Shown: one piece after another, positions 1-5,405 of the stretch | Position numbering within the stretch: position 1 is the stretch's first letter | Layout of the letters: every line of letters begins with the position of its first letter | NCBI GenBank assembly: GCA_024691105.1 | Contig: JAILNY010000130.1 | Coordinates: 1 to 9,177, forward strand | Reading direction: 5' to 3' | DNA length: 9,177 bases | Source: Treponema sp. | GTDB taxonomy: Bacteria; Spirochaetota; Spirochaetia; Treponematales; Treponemataceae | Notes under the pieces: generated by a model | The model's database searches: none | What the model was told of the DNA's origin: nothing | Seen by the model: only the letters and a program-made list of their open reading frames with translations | Translations under genes and position numbers: made by a program

Positions 1-980
1 ATCTTTCTAAGACAATTTTTATTCTTGTTTCAAAATCAGGAACAACTCTTGAAACTCTTACAAACGAAAGCTTTGTAAAAGACTTCCTCAGCAAAGCAGG
101 TCTTTCTGCTTCTAAGCACATGATTGCAGTAACTTCAGAAACAAGCCCACTTGCAAACAACCCTGACTACATGGCTGCTTTCTACATGGACGACTACATC
201 GGCGGACGTTATTCTTCAACATCTGCAGTTGGTGGAGCAATTCTTTCTTTAGCATTCGGACCAAAAGTATTTGCAGACTTCCTTTCTGGTGCTGCAGAAG
301 CTGATGCTACAGCAAAAAATGCTGACCTTCTTAAAAACCCTTCAATGCTTGATGCATTAATCGGTGTTTACGAACGCAACGCTCAGGAATATCCTTCTAC
401 AGCAATTCTTCCATACAGCCAGGCATTAAACCGCTTTCCTGCTCACTTGCAGCAGCTTGATATGGAATCTAACGGTAAATCTGTAAACCGCGACGGTGCT
501 CCTCTTTCTTACGTTACAGGCCCTGTAATTTTTGGTGAGCCGGGAACAAACGGACAGCACTCGTTCTACCAGCTTTTGCATCAGGGAACAAACATCATTC
601 CTTTGCAGTTTATCGCATTCAACTCTAACCAGACAGAAAAAGATGTTGTAATCGAAGACTCTACAAGCCAGAAAAAACTCTGTGCAAACGTTGTAGCTCA
701 GATCGTTGCATTTGCATGCGGCAAAAAAGATGATAATCCTAACAAGAGCTTTGCAGGTGAACGTCCATCAAGCCTTATCTACGGCGAAAAACTTACACCG
801 GCAGTTCTTGGAGCACTTCTTGCTCACTACGAAAACAAAGTTATGTTCCAGGGCTTTATGTGGAATGTAAACAGCTTTGACCAGGAAGGTGTTCAGCTCG
901 GAAAGAAACTTGCAAAGGCAGTTCTCTCTAAGCAGTATGACGGTGCTCTTAAAGCATATTCAGAATTCTTTGGATTGTAA
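1..980 (+). CDS. pgi: Glucose-6-phosphate isomerase, C-terminal part (5' end outside window)
   Basis: Cytoplasmic glycolytic enzyme interconverting glucose 6-phosphate and fructose 6-phosphate. The reading frame is open from the left edge (first full codon at base 3) to TAA at 978-980, giving 325 visible residues. Bacterial members run to roughly 450-550, so the N-terminal third or so is missing; the ATG at 120 is an internal Met. Visible hallmarks in order are the SIS-domain phosphate-binding SKSGTT stretch near the left edge, the family signature DYIGGRYS (about 192-215), the GEPGTNGQH block with the likely catalytic Glu at 537-539, the LLHQGT block with the ring-opening His at 579-581, and the C-terminal FDQ-x-GV signature with the catalytic Lys at 903-905. 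One oddity is that the usual Glu of the GVE part of that signature is Gln here (894-896). The gene is convergent with the minus-strand chemosensory cluster and has its own terminator. Identification is very secure. Confidence 0.97.
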   Translation, partial: LSKTIFILVSKSGTTLETLTNESFVKDFLSKAGLSASKHMIAVTSETSPLANNPDYMAAFYMDDYIGGRYSSTSAVGGAILSLAFGPKVFADFLSGAAEADATAKNADLLKNPSMLDALIGVYERNAQEYPSTAILPYSQALNRFPAHLQQLDMESNGKSVNRDGAPLSYVTGPVIFGEPGTNGQHSFYQLLHQGTNIIPLQFIAFNSNQTEKDVVIEDSTSQKKLCANVVAQIVAFACGKKDDNPNKSFAGERPSSLIYGEKLTPAVLGALLAHYENKVMFQGFMWNVNSFDQEGVQLGKKLAKAVLSKQYDGALKAYSEFFGL

Positions 981-992
981 TTTTGAGTTTGG

Positions 993-1024
993 TCGCCGGA
1001 TGAACTTTTAACTCCGGCGATTTT
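993..1024 (+). terminator. Rho-independent terminator of pgi
   Basis: A perfect 8-bp GC-rich stem (TCGCCGGA at 993-1000, TCCGGCGA at 1013-1020) with a 12-base loop is followed by TTTT at 1021-1024. It starts 12 bases after the pgi stop. The T-run is short, so termination may be shared with the next hairpin downstream. Confidence 0.8.
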
Positions 1025-1032
1025 GCTGTCAG

Positions 1033-1071
1033 AAAAAAAATGCGGCTTTTTCGGAAAGCCGCATTTTTTTT
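1033..1071. terminator. Bidirectional terminator between convergent genes
   Basis: A 9-bp perfect stem (TGCGGCTTT at 1041-1049, AAAGCCGCA at 1055-1063) with a 5-base TTCGG loop is flanked by eight A on the left (1033-1040) and eight T on the right (1064-1071). The A-run reads as a U-tract on the minus strand, so the hairpin can stop both pgi read-through and the minus-strand secreted-protein transcript. The TAA of the latter (1070-1072) overlaps the edge of the T-run. Confidence 0.9.
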
Positions 1072-1579
1072 ATTTCTTTACGTCTGCATCTTTCTTTTCT
1101 TCTGAATTCTTTTCTTTTGGACGCTTGTCAAAATAGAAAGTCAAAGTATTTCCCTTTTGCTTTATGCAGCCATTTTTTGCGGTCCATTGATCATAGGCTT
1201 TTTCAAACGGATATTTTTTTGAAAGCTCTGCAATATATGCATCAAGCGCAGCTTTTGAATTTTCCAATACAACAAGCTGAACTTTTGTAATATACTTTGA
1301 ATGTAAATCAAAACTGATTACAACCTTGCTTAATGCCATTCCTTTGTAATAAGAATTCTTAAAAATTATTTCTGTCTTGTAAAATAAATCTACATCATCA
1401 TAATTTAATTCCCATTTATCAAGCTGGGCCTTTACTTTTTCGTAAGTATCTGTCGCATCAAAAGTCATTACTTCAAGATTTGCCGACGCAACTGCGCGTT
1501 TTTGATTTGGAACATTCTGCGCACTTAAATTATAAAGCCCTGCCGCAATCAAAATAAATGAAAACAATATTTTTCGCAT
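1070..1579 (-). CDS. Small secreted (periplasmic) protein of unknown function
   Basis: A 169-residue protein I do not recognise. Residues 1-20 form a classic Sec signal peptide: MRK, a hydrophobic core FSFILIAAGLY, then NLSA before Q21. No Cys lies at the cleavage site, so it is not an evident lipoprotein. The mature part (about 149 residues) has a mixed alpha/beta look, with alternating hydrophobic stretches such as KVVISFDL, KVQLVVLE and LTFYFD, a single Cys at 138, and a highly charged Lys/Glu tail from about 152. The start is ATG at 1577-1579, supported by GGAG at 1585-1588 with a 5-base spacer. It lies downstream of the chemosensory operon on the same strand but is separated by 145 bases containing inverted repeats, so co-transcription is doubtful. 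A periplasmic role is inferred only from the signal peptide. Confidence 0.88.
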   Translation of the reverse strand: MRKILFSFILIAAGLYNLSAQNVPNQKRAVASANLEVMTFDATDTYEKVKAQLDKWELNYDDVDLFYKTEIIFKNSYYKGMALSKVVISFDLHSKYITKVQLVVLENSKAALDAYIAELSKKYPFEKAYDQWTAKNGCIKQKGNTLTFYFDKRPKEKNSEEKKDADVKK

Positions 1580-1591
1580 ATAAACTCCATC

Positions 1592-1629
1592 AAAAAAATA
1601 AACGCAGATTACAAAACCGCAATTCTGCG
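1592..1629 (-). terminator. Terminator-like hairpin just before the secreted-protein start (operon terminator or leader attenuator)
   Basis: Read on the minus strand, CGCAGA (1629-1624) pairs with TCTGCG (1608-1603). The stem extends by two A-T pairs past a one-base bulge, with a loop of about 10 bases, and is followed directly by TTTATTTTTTT (1602-1592). This is a typical intrinsic terminator layout, although the stem is short. It ends only 12 bases before the ATG at 1579 and abuts the ribosome-binding site, so it could end the chemosensory transcript or act as a regulatory leader for the secreted-protein gene. Confidence 0.6.
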
Positions 1630-1638
1630 CTTTCTTTA

Positions 1639-1667
1639 ATTCTAAGCCTTAAAATAGAATTTAGCAA
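1639..1667 (-). promoter_or_regulatory. Candidate sigma-70-type promoter for the secreted-protein gene
   Basis: On the minus strand a -35-like TTGCTA (1667-1662, 4 of 6 consensus bases) is separated by exactly 17 bases from a -10-like TAGAAT (1644-1639, 5 of 6). Transcription would start near 1631, just upstream of the terminator-like hairpin, placing that hairpin in the 5' leader. The -35 lies in the loop of the 14-bp inverted repeat and the spacer covers one of its arms. AT-rich DNA yields such matches by chance, so confidence is modest. Confidence 0.4.
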
Positions 1668-1686
1668 ACATTTTCTATTTTAAGGC
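1646..1686. repeat. Perfect 14-bp inverted repeat in the intergenic gap
   Basis: GCCTTAAAATAGAA at 1646-1659 is mirrored exactly by TTCTATTTTAAGGC at 1673-1686, with a 13-base spacer. It lies 38 bases after the stop of the last chemoreceptor. No T-run follows it on either strand, so it is not a standard intrinsic terminator. It may be an operator, a transcript-stabilising hairpin, or part of a dispersed repeat. Confidence 0.85.
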
Positions 1687-1724
1687 ATCGCGGCATCACA
1701 ATGGATCCGTGTCGTCCGCGCTTT

Positions 1725-3518
1725 CTATTCTGCTGCGGCAACAATCGTTGAGTGAAGATTCTGCAACAATGATGCTGCGTCTTTAAGCTTTTGCGCTGTA
1801 TTATTGACAGTTCCTGTCGAAGCAGAAAAGTTTTCGATTCCAGAAGAAATCTGTCTTACAGTTGCAACAATCTGGTCAAAGGCAACCGACTGCTGATTGA
1901 TAATTTCTTTAATCTGATTTGCAGATTCAACTGTAATTTCTGATGAGCTCTGAATATCGCTGAATTTTTCTTTAAGCTTTTCAGACAGTTCAAGACCTTC
2001 ACGGATTTTTTCTGTTCCACTTTCTGAAGTAATAATAAGGTTATCCGATGAATGCTGAATTTCTGTAATACGGTCTTTAATCTGATCAACTGAGTTTGTA
2101 ATTCCGGCAGCAAGACGTCGAACTTCGTTTGCAACAATGTGAAAGTTCTTTCCGCTGTCACCGGCACTTGATGCTTCAAGCTCGGCGTTAAATGCGATGA
2201 TTCGTGTCTGGTCTGCAATGTCATTGATGATTTTTACGATTTCCCAGATACCGCCGATTTTTTCACCAAGTGCACGGATTCCAGAAATTGTAGAAACGTT
2301 GGCTTCTGTAATTTCTGTCATCTTATCAAGATTTGACTGAAGTGTTTCAAATCCGACATTGACGTTATTTTCTGTTCCCTCTGCAACAGCCGTTACATCG
2401 GCAATCTTATCAACAATCGTTCGAGTCTGGCGGTCAGAATCTTCCATCGTTGCAAGAATTTCTTTTACGCCCGTAGACTGCTCAAGCGAAGTAGACGCTG
2501 TCGATTGAGAAATTTCAGAGAGCTCATTCATAGGAACAAGCATTGTCTGACCAATCTGGCGAATGTCATCAAGAACAGAACGGAACAAAAGTACAATCTG
2601 ATTTATCAGATAAAGGTTATAAGAAACTTCTGTTTCAAAATCCGTCGGAACAAGACTTACTGTAAAGATATCATTTTTAATAATATGAAGCATTGATGTC
2701 TGAAGCTTATCAGAAGAGACCAGAATGCTTTTTAAGAATGAATACACTGAAGCGATTCCTACAATTGCATTTATTCCCAAAACTAAAGCGATACGAGGAA
2801 GCTGAAATTTTCTAAGACCGTATCCGTGTAAATCTGCCGGCAAAAATCCTGTTTCCGATGGAACGTTATTATAGTAATAAACATAAAAGAGCAGCATTGC
2901 AATTATAATTCCCCAGATAACAGGAACTGTACAATAGAGAGAGAAAGTTCTTTGATAAGAAACACCAAAATAAGTTTTTTTATTCAGAATCTTTTCATCA
3001 ATTCCCTGCTCTACAAGACGACACTCATATTCATTACAGATTGCTCTTGTATTTGCAAGTGCAAGAAGTGCTGCTACATAAGCTCCAAGAATACAACTAA
3101 AAAGGCTGACTAAATTTAAGCTTGTATTAACCTTATAAATAAAATGATAACCAGCAGCAAGCATCAATGCACAAACTGCAAAATAAGAAAATGCTTCTAT
3201 TGTTTTTTTTCTTGGTAATTTATGCAAATCCAGAAAAAGTTTTGTCCTCTGCTCAACAGTCATTTCTTCTGTTTCCCAGTGTTCAATTTTTCTGGAAGTT
3301 TTACCCATCAAAAAATGATTGGTTATCGGAGAAACACAAAACTGTGCAAACAAAACACCAAGTGTTACAACAACAATCAGCTGATAATGCGTAACAAAAT
3401 TCAGATTTAAAATAAAAATTGTATACAGCATAAGAACAAGTCCACAGCCGATATCGCCAAGATGGCTTGCACGAAGAATTTTTCGTTCAAGTGACATATA
3501 TTTTTCAGTATCTTTCAT
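1725..3518 (-). CDS. Six-TM methyl-accepting chemotaxis-type receptor (second of tandem pair)
   Basis: A 597-residue inner-membrane chemoreceptor-like protein expected to control a CheA kinase. Six hydrophobic segments lie at about 21-39, 45-64, 108-127, 134-155, 193-216 and 243-264. A positively charged N-terminus suggests both ends are cytoplasmic. Extracytoplasmic loops are short, the longest about 26 residues (217-242), so there is no folded periplasmic sensor domain. A degenerate HAMP-like stretch follows (about 265-318), then a long coiled-coil MCP signalling domain (about 320-590) with its hairpin tip at 433-468. The tip reads QTRIIAFNAELEASSAGD instead of the common QTN...EAARAGE form, losing the usual Arg (Ser451). 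There is no C-terminal NWETF-type tether. The start ATG overlaps the stop of the upstream paralogue by one base (TAATG) and has GAGG at 3526-3529, implying translational coupling. The ligand is unknown. Confidence 0.92.
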   Translation of the reverse strand: MKDTEKYMSLERKILRASHLGDIGCGLVLMLYTIFILNLNFVTHYQLIVVVTLGVLFAQFCVSPITNHFLMGKTSRKIEHWETEEMTVEQRTKLFLDLHKLPRKKTIEAFSYFAVCALMLAAGYHFIYKVNTSLNLVSLFSCILGAYVAALLALANTRAICNEYECRLVEQGIDEKILNKKTYFGVSYQRTFSLYCTVPVIWGIIIAMLLFYVYYYNNVPSETGFLPADLHGYGLRKFQLPRIALVLGINAIVGIASVYSFLKSILVSSDKLQTSMLHIIKNDIFTVSLVPTDFETEVSYNLYLINQIVLLFRSVLDDIRQIGQTMLVPMNELSEISQSTASTSLEQSTGVKEILATMEDSDRQTRTIVDKIADVTAVAEGTENNVNVGFETLQSNLDKMTEITEANVSTISGIRALGEKIGGIWEIVKIINDIADQTRIIAFNAELEASSAGDSGKNFHIVANEVRRLAAGITNSVDQIKDRITEIQHSSDNLIITSESGTEKIREGLELSEKLKEKFSDIQSSSEITVESANQIKEIINQQSVAFDQIVATVRQISSGIENFSASTGTVNNTAQKLKDAASLLQNLHSTIVAAAE

Positions 3519-5383
3519 TATCTTACCTCGCTTGAGCTTGCTGTCGACATAGCTTCAACTATTGCATCAACATTGGCCTGTTGCTGTTCATCATAATCTG
3601 AGTCCCCATCTAGATCTTCTGGCATAAGATTTTTTAAGTTTGTAGAAATCATACAAAGGTTCTGTGCAGAGTCACTGATTTTTTGTGTTGAACCAGAGAA
3701 GCTTTCTGCAGCTTCAGAAATCTGTCGGAGTGTAATTACAATCTGTGCAAAAGATGCAGTCTGCTGTTCGATAATCTTTTTAATATCCTCTGATGCATAA
3801 TTCATCGATTCTGAAGAAGATTTTAATTCTTCAAAGCGGCTGTTCAAATCATTGATAATCTGATTTCCATCCCGAATCTTTTTACTTCCGTTCTGAGAAG
3901 AAGCCAAAAGCTCATCCGATGAATGCTGAATCTCAATGATTCGTTTGCGGATTTCTTCTGTAGACTGAATCGTATTATTTGTAAGTCGGCGGATTTCGTT
4001 TGCAACAAGTGCAAAGTTTTCTCCAACGTCACCGGCGCTTGATGCTTCAAGTTCGGCATTAAATGCGATGATATTTGTCTGATCCGCAATGGAATTAATA
4101 ATTCGTGCGATATCAGAAATACCAGAAACCTTTTCTGTCAGTACTTTTATTCCTTCGACCGTAACATCATTTGCACGTTTAATTTCATCAAGCTTCTGCA
4201 TATTCTGTTTAAGAATATCAAAGCCCTCGTTGATATTATCTGTCGTTCGGCCTGCAACAAGCGAAACTTCACCAATCTTTTCTGCGATACTCTTAGAAAG
4301 CGCATCAGACTCTTCCATTGCTGACAAAAGCTCTTTTACGCCGGAGTTCTGTTCAAGAGAAGTAACCGCAGTCTCTCGCGAAATTACAGAAAGCTCATTA
4401 CTCGATTCAACAACTGACATACTTATGCGCTGACTCTCTCTTAAAATCTGCTGCAAAATATCAACAATCGTATTGATAAGATAAACATTGAACATAAACT
4501 CGTTTGAAAGATCTGTATCAGATGCTCTTACCTTATGAAGATTTTCTTTGTTGATTCCTGACATCAAATTACGCATGTTATTTATAGAACGCATCATGCG
4601 CTTAAATAATGAAGTTGAAAAGAAATAGTATAGAACAATGCTTAAAACTCCAACAAGCATAAGTCTAAAGAAAATAATATTTGTCGATGCATACGAAGTA
4701 TATGTCCGCCATGCAAGAACAAAAATAAAAGAACCCAAAATCAAAATCGGAGCAAAGATATGAAAAACTGTAATCACAGTAGAAGTCAAACCAAAATAAT
4801 GTCGTTTTTCAACTTCTTCTTTTGAAATCCCCGCTTTTACAATTGCAGATGCATGCTTTGAACAAATCTTTTGCGCAACCTCAGTGATAACATAAACAAC
4901 ACAAAAATAAGTTCCAATAAAAAGCGAAGTAGATGCAAGAATTACAGAGTCAAGATTTAATTCTGAAATACTGGCAAACATCGAAATCCAGATTGAACCA
5001 CAACCAATAACCACTACAAAAACAACTGCACCAATACGCGGCGGCATCATCATAAGCTGTTTCATAAGCTTTGTCCGTTCTTTAACAGTCGTTTCATAAA
5101 AATAAAAAGAATTGAGATCCTCTGTCATTGTCTGTGTAACCAGAGAGTTGACCATTCCAATCAGTATAAAAACAAGGCCAAGACAAATTGCAGCACCCAG
5201 AATAATTACTGTTGAAAGCTTTGCAATTCCCTGATTACCCCATGCAATTGCAATACAACAAGTCATTGTAAGGATTTCTAAAACTGCAACAGGAATCGAA
5301 AGCCTTTTAAAAATTTCCATTCCAAATTCTGTGTCTTTTGGAGAATCACTTTTTTTAGAATTTTGTTTCTCGTTTTGACTCAT
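3518..5383 (-). CDS. Six-TM methyl-accepting chemotaxis-type receptor (first of tandem pair)
   Basis: A 621-residue paralogue of the next gene with the same architecture: TM segments at about 29-48, 56-80, 117-137, 146-168, 202-225 and 236-256, a HAMP-like region (about 257-315), an MCP signalling coiled coil (about 316-586) and a hairpin tip at 432-465. The tip reads QTNIIAFNAELEASSAGD; the usual EAAR Arg is Ser449 and the following AGE is AGD. The Leu-Glu-Gln cluster at 343-345 sits where methylation helices usually carry Glu/Gln pairs. The C-terminus ends in an acidic, Gln-rich tail (587-621) absent from the paralogue. The frame extends to an ATG at 5434 inside the cyclase gene, but that has no usable Shine-Dalgarno. 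The ATG at 5383 has AAAGGGG five bases upstream and lies 22 bases after the cyclase stop, so I chose it. The sensed signal is unknown. Confidence 0.92.
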   Translation of the reverse strand: MSQNEKQNSKKSDSPKDTEFGMEIFKRLSIPVAVLEILTMTCCIAIAWGNQGIAKLSTVIILGAAICLGLVFILIGMVNSLVTQTMTEDLNSFYFYETTVKERTKLMKQLMMMPPRIGAVVFVVVIGCGSIWISMFASISELNLDSVILASTSLFIGTYFCVVYVITEVAQKICSKHASAIVKAGISKEEVEKRHYFGLTSTVITVFHIFAPILILGSFIFVLAWRTYTSYASTNIIFFRLMLVGVLSIVLYYFFSTSLFKRMMRSINNMRNLMSGINKENLHKVRASDTDLSNEFMFNVYLINTIVDILQQILRESQRISMSVVESSNELSVISRETAVTSLEQNSGVKELLSAMEESDALSKSIAEKIGEVSLVAGRTTDNINEGFDILKQNMQKLDEIKRANDVTVEGIKVLTEKVSGISDIARIINSIADQTNIIAFNAELEASSAGDVGENFALVANEIRRLTNNTIQSTEEIRKRIIEIQHSSDELLASSQNGSKKIRDGNQIINDLNSRFEELKSSSESMNYASEDIKKIIEQQTASFAQIVITLRQISEAAESFSGSTQKISDSAQNLCMISTNLKNLMPEDLDGDSDYDEQQQANVDAIVEAMSTASSSEVR

Positions 5384-5388
5384 ATCTA

Positions 5389-5395
5389 CCCCTTT
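5389..5395 (-). promoter_or_regulatory. Ribosome-binding site fixing the first receptor's start
   Basis: AAAGGGG on the minus strand, five bases (TAGAT) before the ATG at 5383. It decides against the longer form starting at 5434 within the upstream cyclase gene, which would add 17 residues. Confidence 0.8.
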
Positions 5396-5405
5396 GTTCT
5401 TTTTT

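Noticed and set aside
120..122. ATG at 120 as the start of pgi
   Set aside because: The upstream in-frame codons encode the SKSGTT phosphate-binding region typical of the enzyme, so this Met is internal.
1689..1720. GC-rich arms CGCGG/CCGCG after the second receptor as an operon terminator
   Set aside because: Only five paired bases with a 22-base loop and no T-run; too weak to call.
1627..1726. Repeated GCGCTTTCT at 1627-1635 and 1718-1726 as attachment-site-like direct repeats
   Set aside because: Only nine bases match and the flanks diverge; no integrase or element boundary is present.
1856..2224. Minus-strand 122-codon frame inside the second receptor
   Set aside because: Frame-shifted shadow of the signalling domain; a similar shadow at 3844-4089 in the paralogue arises from the same repeated DNA.
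4089..4433. Plus-strand 114-codon open frame opposite the first receptor
   Set aside because: Ser/Thr-rich reverse-complement shadow of the MCP coiled coil; no independent coding evidence.
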